From positions 9,920,001-9,984,000 of the forward strand of contig OY754467.1 in the NCBI GenBank assembly GCA_963575645.1: 64,000 nucleotides of DNA. Reading direction: 5' to 3'. Source of the DNA: Xanthostigma xanthostigma (Eukaryota; Arthropoda; Insecta; Raphidioptera; Raphidiidae). The translations under genes and the position numbers were made by a program. Below, piece by piece: positions 32,076-43,459 of this stretch (positions within the stretch are counted from its first letter, which is position 1; each line of letters begins with the position of its first letter). The notes under the pieces are model-generated. The model saw only the letters and a program-made list of their open reading frames with translations, was not told where the DNA came from and did not search any database.

Positions 32076-32811
32076 CTACCGGTCCCGCCCGGTTTCACCC
32101 GGGTGCAAAACAACGAATGGGGAAGGGATGAGTACGCACATTCATCTTAGTTTACTGACATGAATGTTGCGTCCAAATTTCATGATGATCGGAGTTACCG
32201 TTCAAAAGTTTTTGTCGTTAAAAAGCAGTCTTCATACTTTTTTGAAGTAATATATTTCTTTTAAATCAATAATTGAATAATTACTGTAATAATTAAAATA
32301 TAATAAATATTTAATTGAAAACACTAGGAAAATTATTTTTATATAGGTACCTATGTAACAGTTTAATTAGATTTATTTAATTTTAATTAGTCGTAAATGA
32401 AATTAAAATATATTTAAATGTAACCATTAGAAGAAAGCAATGTAGAAAATAAAAAAAAATTAAAAATATATTCGCCCAACGTGGGGCTCGAACCCACGAC
32501 CCTGAGATTAAGAGTCGCATGCTCTACCGACTGAGATAGCCGGGCTTGTGAATGTACGACGCTGAAAGATTTAGTTAGAGCATTTGACTTGAATAGAAGC
32601 TTATTTTGAGTTACGTTTTGCAATATTTTTTATTGATGCTTCGCTCCTATTGGTCCTAGCGTGATATTATATAGCCTATAGCCTTCCTCATTAAATGGGC
32701 TATCCAACAAAAAAAATGTTTTCAATTCGAACCAGTAGTTCCTGAGATTAGCACGTTCAACCAAACAAACAAACGAACAAATTCTTTAGCTTTATGTATT
32801 AGTATAGATAT
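32076..32811 (-). mobile_element. Composite repeat with internal antisense tRNA-Lys, copy 1
   Basis: The outer parts are CTACCGGTCCCGCCCGGTTTC...AAGTTTTTGTCGTTAAAAAGC on the left and TGCAATATTTTTTATTGATG...TATTAGTATAGAT on the right. The middle holds a tRNA-Lys-like sequence (32473-32545) in reverse. A copy without the middle is at 60848-61200, so the tRNA cassette is an optional module. The right end is an RTE-like 3' end typical of Lepidoptera. I give the strand of the tRNA. Confidence 0.75.
32473..32545 (-). tRNA. tRNA-Lys(CTT)-like sequence inside a repeat, probably a pseudogene/SINE module
   Basis: Read on the minus strand it starts GCCCGGCTATCTCAGTCGG, has CTCTTAA around the anticodon CTT, and ends TCGAGCCCCACGTTGGGCG, 73 nt. 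Acceptor, D, T arms and box B (GGTTCGAGCCC) are intact. Compared with the usual animal tRNA-Lys(CTT) it has a T in place of G at position 10 and a C that breaks one anticodon-stem pair. Its embedding in a repeated element argues against a host tRNA gene, though it may be transcribed. Confidence 0.7.
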
Positions 32812-33039
32812 GAAAGTAATCAGCAGAAGATTAATTATCTATGGATTAAGATCGGCAAATTTTCTGTTTACAGTTTTATTAATTTCAATATTCCAATTTC
32901 CAAATCAATGAACTCGGATAACATGATGGATAAGTTTTCCAATTAGTGAACTGAAATATACTTCTTGAGTTAGTCATTGAATAAAGACACAACATCTAGT
33001 GTTGTCTTTATCTTTTAAAAGACAGAATGCGTGTCTATA
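32812..33039. other. No gene seen
   Basis: Contains an inverted pair AAAGACACAACATCTAGTG (32983-33001) / TGTTGTCTTT; nothing else. Confidence 0.35.
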
Positions 33040-33737
33040 TACAGAATGATCCATTTTAATCTTACCAGGCAGATAGTTGAAAACAGTGGGGTTAAAAAAA
33101 AGTTTCCAAAAAAAGTTGTACGGTTGTTAGGGGGACATCGTTCGGGGGCACAACCATCCCCCTTTTCCCAACCCTCCTCGGGCTTTGGAGGTAAGTCGAT
33201 TTTTTAAATAGCAACCCCCATTTTTTATGACGTGATTGAGTTGGCAAAAAAATACAACTTTTATTGGAAACTTTTTCTTCGAAAATGCAAATCTGTTCAA
33301 TGGGAAGGTAATTAAGAAAATTACAGGTGAAAAATAATCTATCTTGAGTCAAATCTCGAAAATCTCGTCCTGTCCATGAAATACTCAAGAACAATTATTT
33401 TTCACCTGTAATTACCTCAATTACCTTCCCATTGAACTTTGAAAAATTTGACTTTGATAGCTCGGTAACTTGACAGATTTGCATTTTCGAAAAAAAAGTT
33501 TCCAACGAAAGTTGTATTTTTTTGCCAACTCAATCAAAATACGTCATAAAAAATGGGGGTTGCTATTTAAAAAATTCGACTTACCCCCACCTCCCGAGGA
33601 GGGTTGGTGGTAAGGGGAATGATTGTGCCCCCGAACGATGTCCCCCTAACAACCGTACAACTTTTGTTGGAAACATTTTTTAACTCCACTGTTTTCAAAT
33701 ATTTGCCTGGTAAGATTAAAATGGATCACCCGGTATA
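33040..33737. mobile_element. Large foldback element with about 300-bp arms
   Basis: The left arm from ACAGAATGATCCATTTTAATC through GGGGGACATCGTTCGGGGGC, TGGGGGTTGC-type and TTGGAAACTTTT pairs with the right arm that ends GATTAAAATGGATCACCCGG. The arms meet near 33340-33395 (AATTACAGGTGAAAAATAAT / ATTATTTTTCACCTGTAATT). TATATA lies at both outer edges. The open frame on the minus strand at 33092-33394 is a by-product. Confidence 0.85.
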
Positions 33738-33981
33738 TATTATATAAGAGCCATAGATAATTAATAAAGGTAAAATTAATAACATTCAAAGAACGCTGCA
33801 CGCAAACATTACCGTCGAAAGGTTCGATGCAAAAGAGCAGGGAAAAGATGTATCCACGCGAGAAAATAAGTGACCAGAAAACTAACCACGTATAATATCA
33901 TATAGGTATATAGGTAAAAGGTAAAAGCTATCCGTAAAGGTTTATTATACAGGATGTCCGTGCCATCGGACGATTTAAATA

Positions 33982-34985
33982 TAAAAAAAAATTGGTTGTC
34001 TGTAAAGTCGGTTTACGGACGATAGTTTTACGTGTTAACGTATTCCGTTATACATAACCTAAATTTATATAATAATTATAATAATTCGAATCTATGATAT
34101 TGCATCTTTCGCTTCAAATTTAGGTAAATTTTATTAAGTAGAATAATAAAACACTATAAAAAGTACACTATTATTATATACAAAACAACTATGGCATGTC
34201 TCTTTTGCGCATGCGCCGATTTTCCCCAAAAAATTTACAAAAATTTCTAGTAAAAATAGATAGAGTAAAAACCGTTTTAAAAACTATATTATTATTATAT
34301 AAAACATCATTATAAGAGATATATTCTTTTACGCATGCGCCGATGTTCCCCAAAAACAATAGGCCACTTCATATTTGCATATCAAACATCCTCCCAAAAT
34401 TTGGTTTCAATCCGCTTATCCTTGGTGTCGGAATGATAAGAAATGTCAAAAGTGACGTTTGCAACTGTCAAAGTATTATGTTCTAATAATAATTAGTTAT
34501 TCCAATACTTAACTTAGAAGGCGTTGCATTTCACAAAATACTAATGTCAAAAAATTGAATTAAACATTAGAAATACAGCCGTTTTCATGTTAAGACAAGA
34601 CATACGTTATTTTCTAATTTCCATGTACGGCAAACAAAGACGACCGACCGCGTCGCGCCATGCATTAGACAGCATTGCATTTATACAGCTATTTTTCTAT
34701 ATAAATTTGTATAAAAAAACTGTTTAGGCAAATTCTGTTATACGAAATCTATGTAAAATGTTCTCCTCTTTCGTTTAAGACTGGTTTCAAACCGATCTGA
34801 TTTAAATTGAGCGAGAAATTAGCAAAAAGCACGCACAGGGTCAGGCGGAACGTTACGCGTTAGGAACGTTACGCGTTAGGAACGTTACGACCGTTAGGAA
34901 CGTTACACTTTTTCGTGCATGCAGCCGGTGTTTTATCAATTTATAAGATTGGTGATTCATCAATTTATAAGACGTTATCACGTCA
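33982..34985 (-). mobile_element. Family A element, copy 3, with satellite-like insert
   Basis: It matches 17884-18537 in reverse from AAATTGGTTGTCTGTAAAGTC to AAGACGTTATCACGTC. Between 34130 and 34410 it carries two GCGCATGCGCCGAT.TTCCCC units (34205, 34332; 127 bp apart) absent from copy 1. Copy 1 reads directly from GGGAGG to TTTAGGTTATG, so the satellite block is a variable module. The AACGTTACGCGTTAGG unit is repeated at 34848-34905. Confidence 0.7.
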
Positions 34986-35954
34986 AAAAAATCGGGTCGC
35001 AGTGCGAAATCCTGCCGACAATATAGTGTATTTGCTAACACAGGCAGTGTGGATTTATTACGTAAACTTAACTCTTTTGTTTTTGAACAAAATAAAAAAT
35101 TTAACCCTTTAATACATCCCTTAAAATAATATATTTCTTTAAATAAATCCACCCTTCACTAAGTAAATCCATATCTATTTTCATAAAATGTTTAAGTCCG
35201 GTTCTGTCGGGCTGATTTATATAAAATTTTGGCAGCACATTTTTATTTTTACTAATGCTGATGAGTATGCTCACGAAACATCATATAGACGCCATTTAAT
35301 TCACGCATGACTGAATTTTCTTGCTTAATCCACCATAAAAATAAAACACTACAACGAAGCTATAATAAGTAGATTGGTCCAAAAAAAAAATGCGTTTAGT
35401 GAAAATTATTTGATCAACAACTGAGTAAGTTTAGTTAGGTGTAAAGCGGACTTGAACAGGGAATATAATCTCGTTAAGTTATGCAATTAAGAGAGACCGG
35501 TCTTGCGGTCGAGCTTGACGTAACGTTGGCAGCACTGATGTAACAGTATATGTACGCGCCTACCTTCATTCGCTACCAACTTCACGGCCTACTTCAACAG
35601 TACTAGTACAGACTATCTTCTCTCGTATACAAGAGATATAATTAAATTCATGATGAGTGCAGTAATTGGCTTAATGACATAAGGAACAGGATAATATTAG
35701 GCATATTCATTCTGTCTTTAATAATAATATGCAGGCTTCTGTTTACGTGGCCACGCGCGTGAAGTTGTCACCGCATTGTATATACTACCAACTTTTAAGG
35801 CAAAACATAACTGTTGAATGTCGGATGAGACAACATTTCATACGCACGCGACAGCTGCGTAATTCGGAATCGCACGACACGTGTGGCTGGCGGAGCGGCC
35901 GAGACACATCCGACCGGTCGTAACATAGCGGTTCCCCCGACATTTTATGAAATA
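34986..35954. other. No gene seen; CG-richer patch at 35730-35935
   Basis: The patch is open in one frame for about 64 codons and looks single-copy here, but it lacks convincing splice sites or a family match, so I do not call it coding. Confidence 0.35.
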
Positions 35955-36182
35955 CTAGCGGCTCGATCCTGCTTCGCCCGATTTTTTTTTCGTCGCCTTA
36001 CGTTGCAAAATTGGTCTCTGCGAAATGCGCTTTTATTTTAACGCAATAATATATAGTACATCCTGAAGGTTCATTCTAAATAGTGGTAAAGAAATTTTTC
36101 AAATAGGTGCAGAAGCTCCGCCCCCCCACATACACGCAAATTCACAAAATTCGCATTGTCTATTTATAATATTATTAGTATA
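35955..36182 (+). mobile_element. RTE-like/SINE repeat
   Basis: It runs from ACTAGCGGCTCGATCCTGCTTCGCCCG to TATTATTAGTATAGAT and includes TTGCAAAATTGGTCTC, AACGCAATAATATATAG and CATCCTGAAGGTTCATTC, shared with 55095-55270. Confidence 0.65.
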
Positions 36183-36436
36183 GATTTCAATTGTTCTTCT
36201 TTGCGAATTTAAGGCAAGAATTTTATCTGATCCATTACGAATGGATTAAGAGGCCCATGATATGGTTGAGGAAGTATAATATGAACCCTTATAGGCCTAA
36301 CTTATCGAGAAAATTTTGAGATATGTTTGCCGGGTCGTTCTCAATGTTTCGAATTTAAACAGTAGCCAAAATCAACAGTGAATCTCCGGTTCTTTGAAAA
36401 GATGTGTAAACATTCATATTCGATTACAGTAACAGG

Positions 36437-36976
36437 AGGGTTGCCAACTCCTAAAAATCTTTCCCTCCAACCACAAGTAGAAATAGCCCTAAAAATCCCC
36501 TAAAAAAATAATTATCTTACTTTGGAAAATTTTTTATTTTTATTAATTTATATTACTTAATATTTAAAGAGAGGGAGCGCGGGCTCGGTCTCCTTATATA
36601 GCAGAACAGTGAATACCGTCGTCAAAGCGGCAAACTTTGTTGAAGATAAGTTAACAATAATAAACGATTATTCTACAGTTACAATAATCGGAATTCATTG
36701 TTAACTCATCTTCAACAAAGTTTGTCGCTTTGACGGCGGTATTCTGCTATTGAAGGAGACCGAGCGCCACAGGATGTTACTGTAATACTATATTATTAAG
36801 ACTAGGGGTACTTAGTAAACAGATATTTAACGAGTCGGTTTTGTAATTCATCTGTGTCAGAAAAAAAATTTTGTGTCCCTAAAATTACTCCTAAAAATAT
36901 TAGGGCCTCAAAAAAAATCCTATTCTACATTTTATCCTCTCAAATTTAGGGGGAAAACCCCAAAGTTGGCATCCCT
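36437..36976. mobile_element. hAT-like MITE with internal long hairpin
   Basis: The ends AGGGTTGCCAACTCC and CCAAAGTTGGCATCCCT are imperfect inverted repeats. Inside, 36578-36770 is a palindrome (GCTCGGTCTCC, GTCAAAGCGGCAAACTTTG, GTTGAAGATAAGTTAACA and their complements). No 8-bp duplication is recognisable. Confidence 0.65.
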
Positions 36977-37639
36977 GAATGACAGCTACACATAACCTCA
37001 ACAAACATTATCAGCTGATCAATGATACACTTGCGTAACATTAGATCGAGTCAGTATAGTAGATTTTTTTTTATGGAGATGCGTCAGCAAACATGTTAAC
37101 CCATCGAAATCCGACTTTAACGCAAGAGAAGCCTCTAGTAATTATAATAGAAATCAACATTAATTAAACGGTCAGATGATTATTACAACTTTTATAACAT
37201 CATCCAACGTTTAATTTTAACTTTTTCACAAAAAAAAATAAAAGTGATGTTTGAGACCGTTAAAATATTTGCATAAAACATTTTTAAGCTAGAATTGCGG
37301 CCACATTGAAATGTAAACGGTGAATATTTAACTTTAAATGTTTGTTTTAACATTTAAAAACACATACTTATATAATATACCGAGTGTACATTTATTCTTG
37401 ATCCATAGGCATTTCTTACGCGAGCGTTTTTCTCTCAGCGAATCTAGAACAAAAAAAATTTAACCGACTTTTAAAAAAAGGAAACAGACTGTCTTTCAAA
37501 AGGATAACATAATTTTTTTTTGCACCACTCCGTACATGTAAAGTAACCAATAACGCATTATTGCTGTAATAATATACAAAAGTATCACAATTCAACAGTA
37601 ATTTTCATAAACGACCTATCTGCTACCGTTAGTGAAACA

Positions 37640-37840
37640 ACCTGATAGAATAGGTCAGTAAAATGGCGATCTCAGTTTCCACTAATTCGAAAATTAGAAG
37701 AACTTTTTCGTGGTTGAAATAATAAATTTTGACAAGATACAAACAAAAAACTGATGAAACACAGTTCTTTAATTTTTTTTAACGTTTTATAACAAATTCC
37801 AGTCATAGCATGAAGATGTATGGTACGCCGTTTTACTATT
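37640..37840 (-). mobile_element. Uninterrupted paralogue of the 15521-15840 repeat
   Basis: In reverse it reads GATGACTGGAATT-type, TCTTGTCAAAATTTATTA, GAAAAAGTTCTTCTAATTTTC and AGTGGAAACTGAGATCG. It lacks the palindromic insertion, so it documents the empty site (37672-37683). Confidence 0.75.
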
Positions 37841-37924
37841 TGTAACTATTTTTTTTTTCAAAAATTATAAAAATATTTAACAATTTTAATTTCAGAAAAA
37901 AAGTTTGAGTGATTTTTTTTTATG

Positions 37925-38098
37925 TGGTGACATAATAAAAATACGATATTATTATGTCATGACATAATAAAAATACAATATTATTATGTTATGACATAAT
38001 TATAATTAGTCGTCTTTCCTATGTATAAGCATTTAATTTTATGTTATGACATAATAATATTGTATTTTTATTATGTCATGGCATAATAATATTGTATT
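37925..38098. repeat. Inverted array of ATGACATAATAAAAATACAATATT units
   Basis: Two and a half direct units of about 37 bp (37928-38003) are followed by the same units in reverse (38041-38096), around a unique 37-nt centre. Each unit is itself close to palindromic (ATGACATAAT...ATTATGTCAT). Confidence 0.8.
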
Positions 38099-38946
38099 TG
38101 TTCCCTCAAATATACACCCTTCTGCGATTTTGTGAAAATGTTTAGGGTCAAACCATCTTCATTTTACTGGCCTAAAAAGTGCGGTTATGTTCACAATTGA
38201 ACTAAAAAATACTGAAATTGAAGTGAAAACCAGTTATTTTATAATGGCGTACGTTCAGAAAATATCATACGTACCTTGTGCGTAATAACGTTATCGCTTG
38301 TGTGACTTTTACAAGTCGCTCTGCTCGTTTTCAAATAATGTCTCCACTCGTGCGTAATATATCTACGTAATTACGACACTAGATCTACAATCAATTTCCT
38401 TCGTTTTTATAATCAGTGAGTGAGATTCATTTTTTGTTTTGTCGCTTAGTTGTGTTTATTTGTTAGTACATCTGTTTTTTTTTATTTTTTAAATTACGTT
38501 TTATCTTATTTAGTTCTGTTTATTGCTGTCTGTGCTATTCCGCGATTACAACCAAATTTGTGAATCAATTTTAACAAAATTTTGCAAATGAGTTTTTTTT
38601 ATATCGAGATCAAAGTGAACAAAATTGTATGCCTGTTCGTTTGACATGTTGAAAAATGATGAAGCCAATTGTTCACAGTACAAAAATTGGACACTCTGTA
38701 TAGACTATTATACATATATTTTACACGCGTATTATGGTATATGTTATTTGTTCTGTGTGTTCAGGACGATTCACAAAATTGCCGAGCTACCGTCAACGAC
38801 AGCCAATCAGAAAGCAGATAGAACATTTATATTGTGTTCACGTGTGCCGGTTCCCCTTCTGTTCGTTTTTATGATTTGTGACGTCAAAAGTATAATTTTG
38901 AATTTTAATATTACATAATTAAAAAGAAAACAAACAATTGATTCGT

Positions 38947-39175
38947 ACAATACCAATATTAAGAGCACTGTGGTTGAAACAAAAATAAAAAATATAGAAT
39001 AGTTACTTCTTACTACAACAATTTTATTAGCGGATATACATTTCGGGAGCTATCCTCTCATCTTCAGCAAACACTAAAATGTTTAGTGTTTACTGAAGAT
39101 GAGAGCATAGCTCCCGAAATGTACATCCGCTAATAAAACTGTTGTAGTAAGAAGTAACTATTCTATATTTTTTAT
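38947..39175. mobile_element. Palindromic Penelope-type element, copy 2 of the family at 60-262, 11-bp TSD
   Basis: AATTGATTCGT is duplicated at 38936-38946 and 39176-39186. The arms (TAGTTACTTCTTACTACAAC / GTTGTAGTAAGAAGTAACTA and onward) meet at TAAAATGTTTAGTG. Modules lie at 39041-39067 (minus) and 39093-39119 (plus). The left end carries an additional tail AAGAGCACTGTGGTTGAAAC also found in copy 1. Confidence 0.85.
39093..39119 (+). ncRNA. CTGAAGA-T-GAGAGC...GCTCCC-GAAATG module
   Basis: CTGAAGA, one T, GAGAGC, loop ATA, GCTCCC, GAAATGTAC. The helix has one A-C mismatch. A mirror copy at 39041-39067 differs by one base in the helix. Part of the hammerhead-like set. Confidence 0.4.
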
Positions 39176-39315
39176 AATTGATTCGTGTATGTTCCTTATG
39201 CCGACTTATGACGTCATAAGTGCAGTATATCAATTTTGTTTTGAAATGTTTGCCTGTTAATATAAGATCAAAGCGAATAATTGAAGTAACTTCTGTTCCT
39301 GTTTGGGCTTGTGAC

Positions 39316-39849
39316 TAGGGTTGCCAGGCTCTCAAATACAAAAGCCGGACACGACGCTGTATTAAGCCGGACATTTTGCCCTAAAAGTCTGACATGTCTT
39401 TTTTAAAAGCCAAACATACCTTTTCAAACTCTGTCAGATTCGTATTAAAGTTGTTTATTAATTACTATTTAATAGTGAATCACAGTTTTGTTACAAAATT
39501 AACGACATTCAACAAACAGTCCTACCTACCCATCATCATTTGTAATTATATCTATGCTATTGATGAAGTGAAAAATGTTCAGTCTTCTGCTGACTATTAA
39601 TAAATAATTAATAAATAAAAAAAAAACAACGAACATATATAGCACTCTTTTAACAAAATACAAAAAAACCAAATCAAAAATATATCTATTCTTTTGGATA
39701 AAAACAAAAAGATCTTTATGAAAAAATAACAATTTCAAACTCTTGAAAAATATCAAAAAGTCTATAATTAAAAGTACACAGACCAAAAGCATAACAAAAG
39801 CCGGATAGGCCGGACACGACCGTAAAAAGCCGGACGCCTGGCAACCCTA
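39316..39849. mobile_element. hAT MITE with exact 8-bp TSD
   Basis: The TIR TAGGGTTGCCAGGC / GCCTGGCAACCCTA is perfect, and CTTGTGAC is duplicated at 39308-39315 and 39850-39857. Repeated AAGCCGGACA phrases occupy both ends in the same orientation. The AT-rich centre gives chance open frames on both strands but nothing resembling a transposase. Confidence 0.9.
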
Positions 39850-40289
39850 CTTGTGACGTCATAAGTTCTTATTTCAATGTAGCAATTTATACAACCGGCA
39901 ATTTCGAATCTTCTGTTTTCATTTTGGGGATGTTATTGCGGAACTGGAGAAGCTGTTAAGGTATATTAAACCCTTAACGGTTGAAATGTCTTCTGGAGTC
40001 ATTAATTATCATATTTAATTAGTGTATTAGTCAAGTGTCTTAATTAGAGAATAATTTAGTTACTGTGCGTAAGTTGGAGTGTTAATAAACATGTATATTA
40101 AGATACATTATTTATTAACAACAATTTTCACGAGATATATTTCAATACTTGTTGCTACCATTTTTTTTACCCACTTTACTGAAAACGCAATGACATAGCC
40201 TACTATATTTTCTGGTTACAGTGAAAGTTCGATCAAAATCGATTCAGTAACTTATTAATAATATTTTTTATATAACCACGTTGCTAGAC

Positions 40290-40371
40290 CAGTGGTCGGC
40301 AACCTGCGGCTCTTTTGATGTAAAGTTGCGGGTCTCCAGTTCCATACGCAATAAAATAATTATTTTATTAC
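40290..40371 (+). mobile_element. Single hAT left-end fragment
   Basis: CAGTGGTCGGCAACCTGCGGCTC is a typical hAT terminus; no matching right end follows before the next repeat starts near 40374. Confidence 0.5.
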
Positions 40372-40373
40372 TA

Positions 40374-41103
40374 GCGGTCCCGCCCGGTTTCACCCGGGTG
40401 CAAAAGAACGGATGGGGAAGAAAGGGACATGAGTACGCACATTCATCTTAGTTTACCGAGATGAATGTTGTGTCCAAACTTCATAATGATCGGAGTTACC
40501 GTTTAAAAGTTCTTGTCGTTAAAAAGCAGTATTTATACTTTTATTAAGTAATAAATTTCTTTTAATATAATAAATATTAATTGAAAACACTGTAGGAAAA
40601 TTGTTTTTATATATGTGCCTATAGTTGTAACAGTCTTCAAATGATCTATTAATTAGATTTATTTAATTTTAATTAGTCGTAATAAAATTTAAAAAATTGA
40701 AATTTAAGCCTTAGAAGAAAGCAATGTAGAAAATAAAAAAAAATAAAAATATATTCGCCGTCGTGGGGCTTGAACCCTAGACCCTGGCATTAAGAGTCTT
40801 ACGTTCCACCGACTGAGCTATCCGGGCTTGTAAACTTCACACGCTAATATTGCAATATTTAGTTAAGGCATTTCACCTGATAATATTTGTCAGACGGACT
40901 AATTTTGAAATACATCTTGCAACATTTTTCATTGATGTTCCGCTCCAATTGGTCGTAGCGTAATATTATATAGCCTATAGCCTTCCTCGACAAATGGGCT
41001 ATCCAACAAAATTTTTTTTTTTCAATTCGAACCAGTAGTTTCTGAGATTAGCGCGTTCAACCAAACAAACAAACTCTTCAGCTTTATATATATTAGTATA
41101 GAT
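40374..41103 (-). mobile_element. Composite repeat with internal antisense tRNA-Lys, copy 2
   Basis: It has the same layout as 32076-32811: CTAGCGGTCCCGCCCGG... to ...TATATTAGTATAGAT, with a degraded tRNA-Lys at 40756-40827 and the AATATTGCAATATTTAGTTA flank. Confidence 0.75.
40756..40827 (-). pseudogene. Degraded tRNA-Lys module
   Basis: In reverse it reads GCCCGGATAGCTCAGTCGG, then a changed anticodon arm around CTCTTAATG, then GGTTCAAGCCCCACGACGGCG. Several stem pairs are lost, including the acceptor 3' side and the anticodon stem. Confidence 0.65.
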
Positions 41104-41215
41104 ATAAACCCTTAAAAATCGTCCAGTCGATCCATAATTGAGTACCATGTCTCTCTCAGCCATTTCCAATTACTATATTTTCATTATAACTCTAATTTTA
41201 TAATTAACTATAATA

Positions 41216-41282
41216 GTAATAATAATAATAAGACTCCGCCTGTAATAAAGACTCTTATTATTATTATTATTATTATTATAAA
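41216..41282. repeat. AAT/ATT microsatellite in inverted halves
   Basis: AATAATAATAATAAGACTC (41216 on) and GACTCTTATTATTATT... (to 41279) are mirror images around CCGCCTGTAATAAA, forming a small foldback whose arms are microsatellite. Confidence 0.75.
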
Positions 41283-42055
41283 TAACTATACCAATGAAAT
41301 AATTGTAACATTTAATATCAAGCACTCCACGCTTTTTTACTATAATTGAATTATTTTGTTAATAATTATTTTCTACTTTTTAGTTCGGTTTACTATTAAA
41401 GCGTGTTTTTTGAACTATAATTTATACATTCTGAGCCACGGAACCACTTAAAAACCCGACTAAATTCTCGACCCGTACATACGCCATCGTAACATAAGAT
41501 GCTCACGCGAAATGCTTTCATTTAGAACTAATTCCATACAATAATATTATAATATATTCTCACATTTTTCCCATGCAAGATAAACAGTTTACATAGGATT
41601 ATCGTTTATTTTCTTAATATACAAAACTTTATTTTCTTAGTTCATTAACCTGAACAAAGTAGTTTGCTTTCTCTGTTGTTATGTCCGTCGGCCGCGCCAC
41701 TACATTGCGAAAATTCACAAGTGGAGAGATTCCACTAGGTACCTATATAGTCAAGGCTAGTAGATTACAGAGGATGCCTCGTTCCATCTGACCATAATCA
41801 GCCTGAGTGCGCAAATGACATAAGCTGACGGACCGTTCATATTTTTATCTATTGTAACAAAACTGTTCTTTCTGTGGTGGAGAATATTTACTTACCCTTA
41901 TAAAAACGTTCACGAAACACAAATAACAAACAGATAAATGAAACAAACTAAAAGTACTTCTGATCCTGTAAAATAAAATAACAAAAAATCCAACGTATAT
42001 ACACACACAGCAAGCGCTAACACTTATTTTCGCGCTGTCATCTAACTAAATTCTA
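41283..42055. other. No gene seen
   Basis: 41330-41420 (CTACTTTTTAGTTCGG...TTAAAGCGTGTTTTTTG) vaguely repeats 2950-3010. The remainder is unique-looking. Confidence 0.35.
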
Positions 42056-42063
42056 GTAACTAT

Positions 42064-42614
42064 TAGTGATGTTCCGGATATCCGTATCCGTATCCGCGGA
42101 TATCCGAGGGAGAAGAAAGATCCGTATCCGCATCCGTTAGTTTTTGGCGGATCTTTTACGGATCTTTCACCTTATTAATTTTCAATTCATAGATGAAATT
42201 TTATATATATATATATAGGTGATTACGTAATAATGAAAAACTGTTAAATTCCATTCAGATTATTTTTTATTTTTAAAAATCGTATTTGGCACCTTTATAT
42301 TGCAAACATTTATCGTAGTGAGTACCATACCAATAGTACATAACTCAAAGGTACTAAAAAACTATCTTTATAATGAGATATTGCACATCGATCTTTGGAA
42401 AGAGACAATCTGTTATGAGAGTTAACTCTTAAAGAGGTCAATAACATTTTCCCATAACAGATAGTCTCTTTCCAAAGGTCGATGTGCAATATTTACCGCC
42501 GCGTACTCTAATAAAGTTAAGATCCGTATCCGTATCCGCGGATCTTGAAACCAAATATCCGTATTCAGATCCGTATCCGCAGATATACATTTTTAACGAT
42601 CCGGCACATCACTA
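42064..42614. mobile_element. hAT MITE rich in GGATCCGTATCC-type motifs, exact 8-bp TSD
   Basis: The ends TAGTGATGTTCCGGAT and ATCCGGCACATCACTA are inverted repeats. GTAACTAT is duplicated exactly at 42056-42063 and 42615-42622. Both subterminal regions carry many GATCCGTATCCG / CGGATATCCG copies in both orientations, plausible transposase sites. A nested hairpin lies at 42376-42493. Confidence 0.9.
42376..42493. repeat. Hairpin nested in the hAT MITE
   Basis: ATATTGCACATCGATCTTTGG and AAAGAGACAATCTGTTATG on the left pair with CATAACAGATAGTCTCTTT and CCAAAGGTCGATGTGCAATAT on the right, with an about 35-nt loop. Confidence 0.8.
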
Positions 42615-42622
42615 GTAACTAT

Positions 42623-43459
42623 ATTAAACGTAACAGCGTCGAGTCCTCCTCATTCAATCCAATGTTTTTTTGGGAATTAACGCTCCCAGAAACCCGAGCT
42701 CCTACCAGTCGGTTTGTGTATGCCGCCTGGCACATTCTCTAATACACACGCTGATATCCTCGACTGTCGAGCGTCTATAATCTAAAAGCTATCTAACAGC
42801 GTCGGCATTGCACGTTTTCACTCCCATCCAAACGCGCCAGTAGATATTTCACATCAAAATACAAGAAATTAAAACGTACTTTAAACGACATCGCTACGAC
42901 TATACTTGTAAGCCCTTAAGAGGTTGGAATAAATTTAAATGCTATTCAATTTAATTATGGTATTTAGTATATCGTTATATCTGACTCATCCTCACACTTT
43001 ATGCTTGAGTGAATAAGTTATTGTACATTGCTTTTATTGTATAGCGTCATGGCACCTATATACACTGCGAAATTGCTGTGGTGCTCACCAGTGGCGCTCG
43101 TGCCATCATCAGTTTATCATCTGCGGGCATAGAGTAACTGCCTATATAAATAATACTCAAAACGTAAAGCATTTTTGAAGTCATTACTTCTTATACGATC
43201 ATGGTCTTATTCACCCAACGTAAGTAGTTCATTTGTTCTTCAGGTAACTATTCCTTCAAATAAATAGCGATTATTCAATTCTCTAACCATAATTATGTTT
43301 ACTGCAGGTATAAATCTATTCTATCTTACTTCCAGAATATAAATATTTATTCGCCTGATAAAATAATAATGGCCGCCACATAGATCATAATACCTAACCT
43401 ATAAACGTGGAGTAGTATTATATCTACAGTCTGCTCTTGTGAATTCATTTATGTGTTTT
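42623..43459. other. No gene seen
   Basis: Mixed AT-rich sequence without repeat partner or supported frame. Confidence 0.35.

Noticed and set aside
32473-32545. Functional tRNA-Lys gene
   Set aside because: Broken anticodon-stem pair, altered position 10, and repeat context with further decayed copies; kept as tRNA-like only with this caution.
33092-33394. 100-codon minus-strand frame
   Set aside because: Contained in one arm of the large foldback; the other arm does not preserve it.
35729-35923. 64-codon frame in a CG-richer patch
   Set aside because: No splice signals, homologous family or conserved partner.
39394-39792. Opposed frames inside the hAT MITE
   Set aside because: AT-rich filler; no hAT dimerisation or catalytic motif.
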